Assembly (NCBI GenBank): GCA_037042915.1
Contig: CM073202.1
Location: 2,232,001-2,296,000, forward strand
Length of the DNA: 64,000 nt
Source of the DNA: Auricularia sp. M13
Lineage: Eukaryota > Basidiomycota > Agaricomycetes > Auriculariales > Auriculariaceae
Direction: 5' to 3'
How positions within the stretch are numbered: the first letter of the stretch is position 1; every line of letters begins with the position of its first letter. Below are positions 22,380 through 34,654 of this stretch, piece after piece. The notes below the pieces were generated by a model. The model searched no databases. It worked only from the letters and a program-made list of their open reading frames with translations, and had not been told where the DNA came from. A program made the translations under genes and the position numbers.

Positions 22380-25300
22380 TCACGAACGAGGCGTTAGAGT
22401 CATTTTGAGAGGGACGCGTGGCATTACAACGGGCCCGAGCGTGTACTTGTATCGTTCCTTTCCGACTTGGTCTTCTAGACGGATTTCATAACGAGAGACC
22501 AGCTCGTTCAACGCAATGGAAACGGCCTGTATTCTCGAGATTAGCACTTGACCAGCCAAGAACGGACGGGAACGTACCTCGATGGCAAAGAAACGCCCTG
22601 GGCAGACATGTGGAGGCAGCCCAAATGCCAGGTATTTTGAAGTGCCGATGGGCGCATCGTGTTTTCCAGTGAAGCGATCAGGGATAAAATCGTCGGGTTT
22701 GTCGTAATTCTTCTTGTCGTAATGCGTGAGCTGCATGGGCAAAGAAACGTTAGCGTACCGTATGAAGTAGTGCCCATTTACTTACGAGTGGACTGGCAAC
22801 AAGGACAGAGCCCAGCGGCGTCTGTAAGGAGGTTTGACTACCCAGCTTAAAGTCCTTGGTGACGACCTTGCGGGCTGGACCTAGGACAGCGCCAGACAGG
22901 CGGAGCGTCTCGAGGATGACCGAGCGTAAACGATCCCAGGAACTGTTACTGGGCTCACGCGGTCGGATGCGCGAAACGTCCCGCCCTGCCCGAACGGAGT
23001 TCTGTAGGCCGTCGACCTCCGCAACGTTGTACAGAGCATTCGTCAGGGTGTCCGCAACATTAAGAAGCGCGCCGACGACAATGCCTTCGATGAGCTCCAC
23101 AACATCTTTGTCCTCGCTGGCGGCGTTCAGGAAGGTGTCCAGAAGAGACTCGGATAAAGGTTTCCCTTCCTTGAAAGAAGAGCGCCGCGCGGCGACCACG
23201 CGAAGCACATGCTTGTTGATGGTGTAGCGGTGGCCCCCGAGCTTTAAGTGGGCGAAAATGCGAGCAAACCATAGTCGCACGAGCGTCCCGGTGCTGATAA
23301 ATTGTGCGGAATCGCTGGCAAGGCCGATAAACGCATTGAGCAGGTTCGGGTTCTTGTACGCGTCTTTGGTGCGACCCATGCAGAGGCGGGCCATAATGCG
23401 AGCCGCCAGTTGAAGTGCATGGGGACGGAAGTCATCGATTTTGTGCTTCAGCACATTCTCGTTCTCCTTGATCCACTCGTCCACGACCTCCTGCGTAGCC
23501 TTGGCCAGGCCAGGAAGCGTTTCTGCACCGCCCGTTTCCAGGCGTTTGCGAATGATCGTGGTCTGAAGGTGGCGCTTGAAGGTGTGGCGCCAAATGACAG
23601 AACCGAGGTGCCGGTCCTTGGAGAGCTCGGTCAATGACGCCCGCTCCTCATCGTCCATCATGACCTTGATGTCCTCCGACGTTCCGCAAATATAGTATAC
23701 GAGCGAGCCGAAGAGCCGCAGCCCGAACGTCTTTCGCCCGAACGTCTCGTACTGATGTCTGACGAACTGGGCAGGGCGCGTCTTTAGTGCGCTACGGACG
23801 CCGAACAACCAATATCCCCAGTTGGTCGACGGAGCGCGGACACCTTTCTTGAGCTTGCGCTCGTTGCGCTGGATTGCGAAGTAGACTGCGCTGACGATAA
23901 CAGCGACGACAGCGGCGCCAATGGCATAGAGCTTCTTGTCTGCTTTAGGCTCAGGCAGCTCGCAGAGCACTGGATTCGTCTCGGGGTTGTAGGGGAAGAG
24001 CGGGTTCTTCTGGATGCACTTTGCGCCACTGTTCTCGGTGATCAACCTACCATTAACAGAGCGCGGTCAGCGAGTGAACGGAAGTCAGTAGAAAAAGGGA
24101 TAACGTGCCTCCAGAGCAAGTTGACGCCGTGAGCTTGGAAATCGAGCTCCTTCATCCAGAAGTCACTGAACCACCGCTTGTACGGGAACTCCTCGGTCGG
24201 CCGCGGCTCCCAGATAAGATCCTCGAGCGCGTTCGACGGATGGCAGTTCCATGGCTTGTCGACCAGGATGCAGCGCATCACGGCGTATCCGGGGCAGAAG
24301 CGGTCCGAATTTCCCACGCCGAAGAGCGAGAAGAGCGAGGGAATCAGCGCCGAAATAGGCATCGTTGTGTCAGGGAAGAGCTCTTCTTCACTGCAATTTG
24401 CGTCAATCGGATTCACAGGGTAAATTTATGTGAACCAATCTCACAGCTGTACACCGACGACGAAGTCAACATCGTCCGGTGTCTTGTACAATCGCTTCAA
24501 GTCCGCAACGACCTGCGGATCCGAGGAAAAATCTTCAAAGCGCGCGCGATGCTTGACGAGGAGCTCGGGCGTGGGATCCGCCATGGCATAGCCCTCGGAG
24601 AAGTACTACAAATCGAAGTGCTGCATGAGCAGTCGGCACTAAGAAGACGCCATGAAACGGACGGACCTGGTTGAACGTTGGTAGACCCTGCTCGCGCTCG
24701 TGTACAATACTCCAAGTGACTATGTCGAAAGGAGTGCCGCGATACTGTCCTGCAGAGCGGAACGTCTCGTCCACGCCCGACTTGAAATTGGGGATATCGC
24801 TTGCGAGCATCCCGCGTAGAATCGGGTCCGCCCCGAGGTTCAGGAAGCCTTTGGCATCGAAGGCGGTGTTGAAAATTTCGCGTTCTTCGATCGTCTTGTT
24901 GTGCTCGTCCTTGAGTGGGAACCTGCGTTGGGTGTCAGGAAGAACGTTGGCGCAGTGCATGAAGTAATACTGACTTGTTGATGATGAATTCGTGGAAGCG
25001 GTAGACGATTGACATTTCCGCAGACGTTCTGTACGAGCGTCAGTGGGACAGCGCGGAAGTGTGATGAAAACGTACACCATGGGGCGATCGTTTCGAGTCA
25101 CCATTGGCCACGGGTATGAGTGGAACGGATTGATAGATATAACAGACTCCTGGTAGGATGTGAGAGGAGGTACACCTTTACAAAGGCGAGACGTACCCCA
25201 TACATAGCACGGTATAACGGGAACCCGTCGTCTCTAGGCCACGGCATAGATTCGGCCCTGTAACCGTTCAGTAAGCATCAACAGAGTCGAGGAAAGCTAT

Positions 25301-26615
25301 ACAGACCAGTACGCCATTTGGTAACCATTGCCGATGAGCGCAATCTTGGCTCCCATGACAAGTCTTATGGTCTGGTATATCCGCTCATCGTCCCAGTCCG
25401 GGTGCTGCGCAACGAGGATGTCGCATAGACGGTTGTGTTCGCGCAGGAGCAGAGTATGAACACTGGATTTGCGCATTAGCTGTAATAAGACGCTCATGCA
25501 GCACTACGTACGAAAGCATGATGTAGTCTTCGTTCGTGCGCACATCGCCTCCGAGGAAGAGATCACGCGGGTTGACGCCTGGACGGGTTCGCACGGGCAG
25601 TCCTTGTGTGTTGAAGGGCAAATATTCGTAGCCATCCTTTCCACGCTGCGCCTTGAGCTTTCCGTCCTTATGGCTCCTGAGCGCGTCGGCGATTTCAGCG
25701 GTGCTGCCGTAGAGAGCCGAACAGTCCAGCCAAGCGGTAGCGCCGTTGACGTGTTCGCGAGGGTTCTTCTTGCTGGTTCCGCTCCCTGGGAAGGGCTGGC
25801 TTCTCCAGACTCTGAAACTCGCGTTGCCGTGTTCGTAGGGGTCGTAAGCAGGGTCTCCCTTCGGGATAGGAACGTCGATGAATTCTGTCTCGGAATCCGC
25901 AGAGTAAGTCACATCGTGCATGAGGAATTCGACGAGCCCGAGCATGAGCGGCGTGTGGTCGTAATGGAGGCGCTCCTTGCGCTTGAAGAACGCATTGGAG
26001 ACCTCGCGGGGGTTGGGGCCCTCTCTGGGAGCTGAGATGCCGTCTGCGTACGCGGTTTGCCCGAAGTCGCGCGAGCGGGGTTGGCCAGTGGACCCGATCA
26101 CGGATTCGCCGCGCTTGAGCCAGTTGCAACGCCCATCTGGGGTGCGGTACCTGTACAGGCGTCAGCACAATCCACAGCTGTGCTTGTATGCTGCTGTGTG
26201 CTAACCAGTACAACTCCTTCTTCGCAATACACTCGGGCTCGAGTTCGATGCCGAGGTGCGCGAACAAAGCTTGGGCTTCCTCGGCGGCACTCAGCTCAAC
26301 ACCGGCTGGCAGCTTATCCCATATGGTCTCTGGCAGCTCCGACCGGTTGACGTGGTTGTAGAGCGCGTGGTGCTCGAGGTGCTCAAGGTCCGCGACGTGC
26401 TCGGGAATGTGGCCGTGTTTGAAACTGGACGCGACGTCGCTGGCCGGGTCGTACTTGAGAGCGCTCTTCAGCCAGTCCAGGAACAGGTTCGGTATCGCGT
26501 CGTCGAGCTCGTCGTCGGGCGTCGTCGCGTTCGGGAACGTGCGCGTGTACGGCCAGCTGCCTGCGTGCGCCGTTGCGGCCAGCGCTGCTGCCGCGGCAAG
26601 TGCTACAGCGCGCAT
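22380..26615 (-). CDS. Haem peroxidase (animal type)-TM-cytochrome P450 fusion, Ppo/linoleate diol synthase-like
   Basis: The N-terminus is a signal peptide (MRAVALAAAAALAATAHAG). The peroxidase domain shows YRTPDGRCNW, distal His in EFLMHDVTYSAD (about 25917), DCSALYGS, the LLLREHNRLCD arginine helix, and proximal His in VYRFHEF (about 24990), where the Tyr three residues before His matches the radical Tyr of fatty-acid dioxygenases. Its usual C-terminal end (ITENSGAKCIQKNPLF...CELPEP) runs straight into a transmembrane helix (about 23930-23870) and then a P450: ExxR as ETLR, PxRF as PDRF, haem loop FGLPPHVCPG with Cys near 22603. The join uses a GC-AG intron at 24047-24108 and is in frame; no ATG is available to start a separate P450. 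About ten introns. By analogy with Ppo enzymes it would dioxygenate a fatty acid and rearrange the hydroperoxide. Confidence 0.85.
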
Positions 26616-26867
26616 GGGGTGCTGTGGCGTGGGTGTGGGGTCTCTGGCCTGTGCCTGCAGCCGTACTTAAGCGAATGCTCCGCCACACATCCCAGGATGC
26701 GAGGGCGCCATCACGGCCATCGGCGTTTGGAACGCAATCAAACATCGCTTCGCAGATTGTCAACCCCTCCCGATGTTGGTATTATCGGCGCCTTGCTACC
26801 GCTTCAGGACCTGGCCTTCAAAAGGACGCCCAGCAGAGATGTCATCCCCATAGTATTCTTGGCAGCC
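26616..26867. promoter_or_regulatory. Bidirectional promoter between peroxidase-P450 and flavo-oxidase genes
   Basis: Only 252 bp separate two head-to-head start codons (26615 minus and 26868 plus). It must serve both genes, which suggests coordinated expression. I did not find a confident TATA box. Confidence 0.6.
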
Positions 26868-28724
26868 ATGTTCCTCTCTTCTCTGTTTCATCGCCAGCCG
26901 GACACCCTACATGCGCCGTTTATCGCGGACCTCCAGGCCGCCGGTATCCGCGGCAGCGTCCTGACCCGCGCGACCCACCCCGTCGAATACGGCTTGGGGA
27001 CGATCACCTGGAACGCCAGATGCCTATTCAGTCCGGCCGCCATTGTCAAGGCTGCTGACGCAGAGGACGTCGCAAAGGCTGTCAAAGTCGCCGCGAAGCA
27101 CAAGGTGGCCGTTCAGGCGCGTTCCGGAGGCCATTCGTTCGGCGGTTACTCTCTTGGCGGCGAGGACGGCGCGCTCGTCATCCATCTCGGCGAGCTGAAC
27201 GATGTCAAGTACGACGAAGTACACATCGCGCCGCAGTCGGCGGTGGAACGCTCTGGGCAAAGTTACCGCCGAGCTCGACAAAGTGCGCCGGACCTTCGCT
27301 CATGGAACATGCAACCAAGTTGGGATAGGCGGCCACGCCACGATAGGCGGTGTGTGCAGATCGTCGTTTGTCGTATTCATCGTTACTCACGAGGAAATTT
27401 TGCACAGGCCAGGGCGTGCTGAGCCGGCTGTATGGATTGACGCTGGATCACCTCGTCGAGGCCGAGGCTGTCCTTGCAGATGGCTCAATTGTGCGCGCAA
27501 GCGAACATCTCAATCCGGATCTGTTCTGGGCGAGTCGCGCGCTTCAGGGCATATCTTGTCTCTGCTAACGCGTTACGCTTGCAACCCCCACAAACAGGGA
27601 ATCAGGGGTGCTGGCGCGTCCCTGTGCATAGTCACGTCGTTCGTCTTCAACACGCACCCTGCGCCGTCGGAGGTCACGCACTATTCCTTCCAATACAGGC
27701 AAGCATCAACCTTCTTCTGCGGTGGCCGACGTATCCGAGCGGCGTTTGCGAATACTGTCAAACGCCGTTGGATGTCGCCGATACCTATAATCCCGCGACT
27801 GACGCCGAACCCTCATGCAGTGTCGGTAGTCCCAAAGAGCTTGCGCGGGTCTTCCTGAAATGGCAAGAGTTTGTCTCTACCCCGGCGGTGCTTGACGACC
27901 GGTACTTCAACTCCCTCGTCACCGTCAAGAAAGGCAGCGTCCTCATCCAGGGCTCGCGCATCGGATCAAAACAGGAGCTTGAGGACTCGGGGATTCACCT
28001 GTATCTCGGCGAAGGCGCTAAGGCGAAGAAGGTTGACATTCGCGTCTCAGACTGGCTGGCCAGTGTCCAGGTGTGGGCCACTGATGCAGTCAACAACTTT
28101 GGCAGCAGCATCGTAAGGGTTTCACCATCCCTCATGCGATTACTTCTAGCTAATTTGCATTGGTTGCAGCCTTTGCCACAGTACATGAAGAGCATCGTCG
28201 TCAGCCAGAATGAGCCGCTCACCGAGGAAACAGTCACCGCGTGGTTCGAGTACGTGCAGGAGCACGCCCCGGGCTTCCCGTCGACGACATTCTTCCTCGG
28301 TCCGTCTTCTAACACTCTTCATTACTATCCTCGTACTCATGCCCAAATTGCAGCCGACCTCGAAGGCGGCGCAATCGCTGAGGTGCCGAACGACGCGACG
28401 GCCTACGCGCATCGCAATGCGCTCTACACTCTCTGCGGGTACTCCATCCACCCCATGCTGCCCTTCCCAGACAGGGTCGTCGCATACATGAATGGCGCTC
28501 TGGACGTCATCCGCAGCTACATGCAGCGCGCTGCTAACGGGAAGTCGAAGGTCTGGGGCGTCTACCCGGGCTACGTCGACCCGCTCCTTCCTGCGCATGA
28601 GTGGGGGGAGGCCTACTGGGGCTCGAACTATCCGAGGTTGCGCGAGGTCAAGACGAAATATGATCCTCATAACGTTTTCCGCAACCCCCAGACTGTCCGC
28701 CCTCTGGATACCGCGTCTTCCTGA
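26868..28724 (+). CDS. FAD-linked oxidase, BBE/GOOX type (AA7-like)
   Basis: The start is at 26868 (MFLSSLFHRQ). The FAD-binding PCMH domain has VQARSGGHSFGGYSLGG, whose His would carry FAD at C8, and HGTCNQVGIGGHATIGG, whose Cys matches the second (6-S-cysteinyl) link of bicovalent flavoenzymes. The BBE C-terminus is clear (WGEAYWGSNYPRLREVKTKYDPHNVFRNPQ). Such enzymes oxidise oligosaccharides or secondary alcohols using oxygen and release peroxide. Around 27205-27260 the frame changes from KYDEV to WNALGKVTAELD without a convincing intron, so bases are probably missing. Another intron uses a GC donor (27699-27820). No signal peptide is obvious, unlike most secreted AA7 enzymes, so an intracellular role in the neighbouring cluster is possible. 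Confidence 0.8.
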
Positions 28725-29352
28725 TGTCGACCACTGGTACTGGGAAAGCATCCTCAGACTGGTATTTTCAAATTATGTGTATGTGGCCTTTCCTATGAAT
28801 ATATGTTCCGTTTTGGATACTGCGTCAAGGCTACTAGGACGATGGAAGATGTTCGAATGGTGACGTGTCGCCACGACGAATTAGTTGCCAGCGGTCAGAC
28901 GGCGAAAAAAGACGCCTTGCTGCAGAGGTTGCAATGCAAGATCCGCTCCTTTCAAAGCTAAGTTTGAGGTTTTTTGCCCCCAGTAGCGGCCCTGGACTCC
29001 AGTTGAAGGGACGACGCATCGACCCGTGAATCATCTGGTCCAAGACCGCCCAATTTATTCCTTACGGCTCAAGTGCAAATTTTCTTCAGAAACTTTGCGT
29101 TGAGAGGCGGCCGAGGAAGCGCCTCGACATCGCAAGAATTGTCTGGTTTCTGGACGGCACGTGACCTCGGAGCTTGGACCGAATCGCCGCCACCACGTAT
29201 GAGCGATTTGTGCCGAACGTTGCGCAATTTTCGCCGTCGAGGGATTTGTGCTGCCGCCCCATTACTCCAATGCTGGGCGTGCTGCTGACTCGACGCTTCG
29301 CTGATCCTATAAGAGCACAGAGCCTGCTGGCGCGTCCGTCTTCCCAACCAAA
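28725..29352. other. Intergenic region, P1B ATPase promoter
   Basis: About 630 bp without coding features. It precedes the copper-type ATPase start at 29353. I noted no copper-response element with confidence. Confidence 0.4.
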
Positions 29353-32300
29353 ATGCCCTCTGGCGCCATAAACACGATTTTGGTATCCAACCTTCACTGC
29401 AGCAGGTGCGTTACCATCCTGGCCCGCGTCCGAGTCCCTGACTGGCCTTTGCTTCAGCTGCGTCAATACCATCCAGGAGACGCTTTCTGTCCTCTCGCCT
29501 GCCCCGACCGATGTGCACGTCTCCATCGTCGCGCAGACCGTCAACTTTCGATGCTCCGACGGACTTACTGTCGAAGACGTCCAGAACGCGCTCGAGCTTG
29601 CTGGCTTTGACGTCGTTGAAGATACTGCTCAAGGGCCCAGCTCTCGTCCAGTGCCCCATCGTCGCCCTACGCTGCTGACTGCCCTCAAGAAGCGGCAGCG
29701 GCACGAGGAGCAATGTCACCTCTGCCAACAAGAACGCAGCGACCAGAGTACGAGCAAAGTACACGACTCCGGAGAACATGTTTCTCCCCAAACCACTCCC
29801 ACCGCACCTGTTCTTCGCGACGACGGCGCCTTGCGAGTGACGCTGTCGATCGGAGGCATGACATGCGCATCCTGCAGCAACGCCATTACCGATGCCCTCT
29901 CCGACATCGACGGCGTCTCCGACATCGCTATCGACCTGATTGGCAACTCAGGAGCCGTTACGATCAAGTCGAAAGACCTCGTGCAGCGTGTTGTCGAGAC
30001 CATCGAGGACTGCGGCTATTCAGCCGAGCTAGATTCTGTTCGTCCTCTGACGCCTCGGCCTCAACACCCGCCAGCGCACCAGGAGAAGCAGCAGAAATAC
30101 CACGTCTCGCTCTCCATTGGAGGCATGACCTGCGCCTCGTGTTCGGCTGCGATCACGCATGCGCTCTCAGGCTTGGACGGGGTATCGGACGTCGCAGTTG
30201 ATCTTCTGGGCAACGCCGGCTCGCTTCTCGTTGACAGCAAAGCCCTCGTAAAGCCCGTCCTCCAGGCTATCGACGACATTGGCTATGAGGTACGCTGATC
30301 CCACGACTGCTGGAGTTTTACGTTCTCATGCATCGTCAGGCTGAGGTTATGTCGGTGGAGCCCGTCGAAAGAACCCGACCAGGAAGCGCAGTGCAGGGTC
30401 CCAGAACAATTGCCCTCCGCGTGGAAGGCATGTATTGCCCGTAAGTAGATTGTCCAAAACCGATCCACCCATTACTGATGCAGGGACATAGACACTGCCC
30501 TCCACGAGTAATGGCAAGCCTCAAGCCGCTCGTCAACGAAGGGAAGATATCCATAGTCAAGCCTCTTGGGAGTGACATGGACCCCATCCTCGAGCTCACA
30601 TATACACCCTCTCCTCCCGCGTTTACTATTCGGGACATTGTCAGCTTGGTGGCGCACTCGAAGGGTCCCGATTCAGTTTTCGATGTTAGCGTCTATAAAC
30701 CGCCCACACTCGAGGAACGCTCGCGTGCTATGCATGCGCTGGAGCAACGCAATCTCCTCACGAGGCTTCTCTTCTCAGTTGTCGTCGCCGTTCCGACGCT
30801 GATCATTGGCATCATCTACATGTCCCTTGTACCGAAGCACAACGCAACTCGCATGTGGTTCATGTCACCGATGTGGGCCGGAAACGCATCGCGCGTCGAA
30901 TGGGCTCTGTTCTTTCTGGCAAGTACTTGCGTGTTACGGTGGATATCAATCTTACAACCCTTGCAGAGCACACCAGTCTATCTGTATTCTGCGGGTACCT
31001 TTCACCGTCGCGCTCTCAAGGAGCTCCGCGCGCTGTGGCGTCCCGGCAGTCGCGTCCCCATCTGGAAACGCTTCGTTCGCTTCGGCAGTATGAACCTACT
31101 CATATCCGCTGGAACTTCCGTCGCGTACTTTGCGAGCATCGCCCTGCTCGTGCTGGCGGCGACGCAGAAGCGGAGCGCGATGGACGAGGGCGATACGACC
31201 ACCTACTTCGACAGCGTTGTCTTCTTGACGATGTTCCTTCTCGTCGGCGTTTCATGGAGTCCTACTCGAAGGGTCGTACAGCGGACGCCATCACTGCGTT
31301 GGGCAAGCTGCGCCCGAGCACGGCGTTACTCGTCGCTCCTGCCGATGCTATTTTGCCGCTTCTTCATGCGACACCAAGCTCCAGCTCGCAGGAAGTTGAC
31401 GTCGAAAAAGGCCAGCCCGGCAAAGAGCTATATGCTACCGCGCCTGGCATGAAGGTGCAGACCATCAGCACCGACCTGCTCGAGGTCGGCGATATTGTGC
31501 GCGTGCTCAATGGGTCTACGCCTCCGGCCGATGGTACCATTGTACCGCATCCGGGACAGACGGACAGCACTGTCCAATCGACCTTTGACGAAAGTTCCCT
31601 GACTGGCGAGAGCAGGCTGGTCAAGAAAACCGCGCACGATCGCGTGTTCCTGGGCACCATCAACCGGGGCAATGTTGTAGACATCCGGGTGGACGCTATC
31701 GGTGGCCAGAGCATGTGCGTATCGTGGTGCCCTCGTATCTTCAGTAGCGCTGACCGTCGCTGTTAGGTTGGACCACATTGTCAGCGTCGTGCGAGAAGGA
31801 CAGACCAAGCGCGCGCCAATTGAGCGCATTGCGGATCATCTTACTGCTTATTTCGTCCCCGTTGTCACCTTGCTCGCCATCCTAACATGGGTCATTTGGC
31901 TCAGTCTCGGATTGAGCGGTGTTTTGCCTGCTGATTATCTGGATGTCGACGTCGGTGGCTGGCGTGCGTGATTCTGTTTTCATGTGCTACGCGCTTGCTG
32001 ACTCGTGTTTAGCTGTGTGGTCCCTGGAATTTGCTATCGCGGTCTTTGTTGTCGCATGCCCGTGCGGCATCGGACTGGCCGCGCCCACAGCGCTTCTGGT
32101 CGGGTCTGGTTTGGCGGCGCGGTTTGGCATCCTAGCTCGCGGAGGAGGCGAAGCATTCCAGGAGACCGCCCAGCTGGACCTGCTCGCGTTCGACAAGACT
32201 GGCACCATCACCGAAGGCGGAGAGCCCAAGGTCACGGACGTAGAGCTGCCAGCTTCCTTGACGAACTGTCTAAAGAGCAGTTGCTTGGGATCGTTCTGGA

Positions 32301-33460
32301 GCTCGAGAACGCCAGTGCACATCCTCTGGCGCTTGCCCTGCAACGATTCTGCAAGGACAAAGGCGCATCGAACGTATCTAATGGTTCGGCGTTTGACGAA
32401 ACTCCCGGCCGAGGGCTTGCTGCGAAGTTCGAAGGAGTCGGCAAAGGATATGCGGCCGTCATCGGAAACGAGGCGTGGATGGCCGCCCATGGGGCTGACA
32501 TCGGCGACAGCGTTTCTGCGACATTGCACGCGTGGAAGGCGCAAGGCAAGAGCGTCGTCCTGCTCGCGTTGGCGCCTCTACAACCAGGTGCTCAATACTT
32601 GACCTACGCCATGGCCGCTGCGTTCGCTATCGCGGACCCCGTGCGGCCTGAAGCCGCGCCAGTTCTTGCGAAATTGCAACAGCAGGGTATCTCGGTCTGG
32701 ATGATTTCCGGCGACAATGAGATTACGGCCAAGGCCGTAGCGAAGACGGTCGGATTCCCTCGTCGAATGTCATTGCTGGCGTCCTGCCCCATGAAAAGGT
32801 ATGCTAAGTGCCTGGACGTCGACGCGTCTTCTCACCGTGTTTTAGGCAGAAAAGATTCGCTGGCTGCAGCAGGTCGGCCAGAAACGGACCTTGGCCAAAT
32901 GGCGCCGCATCTTCTCTCGGCAGGAGCCCGCCAACAGGCGTTGTATCGTTGGTTTCGTTGGTGACGGGATCAACGATGCACCTGCGCTTGCTGCAGCCGA
33001 TGTGGGCATTGCCATTGGTTCCGGCAGTAAGTCGTACGTTCGCAGAACATGGGTAGTTTCTCACTATTGCGCGTAGGCGACGTTGCAATCTCCAGTGCAG
33101 CGTTCGTGCTGGTTTCATCCAACCTCAAGAGTCTCTTGGTCCTCTGCGACTTGTCCAGGCGGGTATTCCGGCGTGTAAAGCTCAATTTTGTGGGTCGTTA
33201 TTCATGCAGTACAATTCCTATCTTACCTCGTTCCAGCTTTGGGCTGTTATGTACAACATGGCCGCGTTACCCATTGCCGCCGGTGTCGTGTACCCTGCTG
33301 GCCACGCGAGACTTGATCCCGTTTGGGCGTCGCTTGCGATGGCGCTTTCGTGAGTCCCCATTGCGTTTGCACGCTGCTGCTGAGCTGACAGACGTGCAGT
33401 TCTGTATCGGTTGTCTGTAGTTCTCTGCTGCTCAAGCTGTACAGGGAACCTCGTCTGTAA
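29353..33460 (+). CDS. P1B-type copper-transporting ATPase (CCC2/CRP1-like)
   Basis: Heavy-metal-binding domains come first: a divergent one (NLHCSSC), two standard ones ([11 protein letters not shown] at about 29850 and 30120) and a fourth divergent site (EGMYCPHCPP). The ATPase core then shows the TGES actuator motif, the metal site [19 protein letters not shown] with the phosphorylated Asp, ASAHPLA (HP motif), SGDNE and [11 protein letters not shown]. It exports Cu(I) using ATP, in the Golgi or plasma membrane. The [16 protein letters not shown] form resembles the fungal CRP1-like branch rather than classic CCC2 (CPCALGLATPTA); that is recollection, not a search. Single-base frame breaks are needed near 31247 (MFLLV to RFMESYSK), 32257 (before LDELSKEQ) and 32762 (before PSSNVIAGV). 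The last exon ends [13 protein letters not shown] at 33460. Confidence 0.87.
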
Positions 33461-33565
33461 ACATCTGAATGCAAAGCAATGTCGTTATCGGGCATACCCC
33501 GTGCATGGCGCCCTGTCTGGAAAGCCGACCGCGTGTCGCCGCCGCGGCAAACTTAGGCATGAACC

Positions 33566-34048
33566 ATGAACGCCCAGGACACCTCAAGCTGGTTGCCCCT
33601 CATCGTCGCGCAGTACAACCTCGAAGGCCATCCTCAGCGCACCGAGCATTGGGGCCTCGCCGTCCTTCGCAGCCGCCAAGACGCCGAGATCTTCGAAGTC
33701 GCCGGGACGAGCGATACGTTCAACTATGCACCGCGTCACGAGAGCGCGCTCTCGCGCCATCCACAGCTGCGCGGAGGGTGTCTCGTTGGGCGCGTACGCA
33801 GCGACATGCTAGATTGGATGCGCGAGGCGTTGCGTCACGGTGTAACTATCGTGCGTTACTCGGAATGGTGGGATTGTCAGGTGTGGGTCATGGATGCGTT
33901 GAGATACTTGAAGGACGCGGCGGAGGAGAAAGAAGGGTTGGAAATCCAGATCGCGAGGGAACGGCCCATTCAGGAGGAGCTCAGACTGGAACGAGAGAGG
34001 TGGGCGACTGGTGATGATACGGTCGAGGAACGACTCTTTGCTGCTTGA
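33566..34048 (+). CDS. Conserved hypothetical protein, copy 1 of a tandem set
   Basis: A single-exon protein of 160 residues starting MNAQDTSSWLPLIVAQY. Conserved with copy 2 are HPQRTEHWGLAVLRSRQDAE, FNYAPRHE, LRGGCLVGRVRSD, WDCQVWVMDALR and the C-terminal ERPIQEEL...TVEERLFAA. The N-terminal half reads like a small beta-rich fold and the C-terminus like a charged helix. I do not know a function. Its near-identical copy at 34893-35575 and the relic at 35990-36175 mark it as part of a segmental duplication. Confidence 0.7.
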   Translation: MNAQDTSSWLPLIVAQYNLEGHPQRTEHWGLAVLRSRQDAEIFEVAGTSDTFNYAPRHESALSRHPQLRGGCLVGRVRSDMLDWMREALRHGVTIVRYSEWWDCQVWVMDALRYLKDAAEEKEGLEIQIARERPIQEELRLERERWATGDDTVEERLFAA

Positions 34049-34294
34049 TTCCTGGGATGCTCGCAGTTCGCTTTGCACGCAGTCGACGCTCGTTGTAGAC
34101 TAGGAGAGAGAGGTTGTGTGGAGAAGGCCAGGAACTGAGTTACGCCTCAATTGCCTCGTTTCGTCATGCATTACCGCGATTGCCTACCGTCGTGTGGCTC
34201 CCTTCTTCTTGCACCGGACTTCCCGGAGACACAATGTCCTGCATGCCGGAATCCCCCGGTATCATGAACACGACACTTTCCCACCGTAGCCCTC

Positions 34295-34575
34295 ATTACC
34301 GGATGGGAGGCGGATAGGCACAGCAAAATTAAAACAATGCTGAGGCTAGAGAGGCGTATCTTCGGCCAGATATCTGCCTCTCGCGCCTTGTGAAGCTCAT
34401 TATCGACTCGCAGAAGGCCAAAATCGTTCGAGGTACTGGGCCAACCCATTTTCTACTACCCTCTGAGCCATAACAATGCGCAGAATGACGGTGTTTGATA
34501 GTTGCTCAGGCTCTTTCCCGCATGTGCGGCGGACGACGCTCAACACGCCTTACGCATGCATTACACATCTGTAGG
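34295..34575 (+). pseudogene. Decayed 5' fragment of the F-box gene
   Basis: The DNA resembles 36577-36860 of the intact F-box gene downstream: GGATGGGAGGCGGA, the GCCAAAATCG near 34420 against GCCCAAATCG near 36695, GGTACTGGGCC against AGATACTGGGCG, and GCGGACGACGCTCAACACG against GCGACGGACGACACTCAGC. No open frame survives. It shows that the duplicated unit once included the F-box gene. Confidence 0.6.
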
Positions 34576-34654
34576 GCGCGGGGTAGTAAGCTCTCGGAGC
34601 GTCAGCCCTACGCTTATTTGCACCTCTACAACAAAACCTTGTACATTTGCCCTG

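Noticed and set aside
22750-24045. The P450 part as a separate gene
   Set aside because: It would have no ATG before the membrane helix, and its first codons are the normal end of the peroxidase domain joined in frame by a GC-AG splice.
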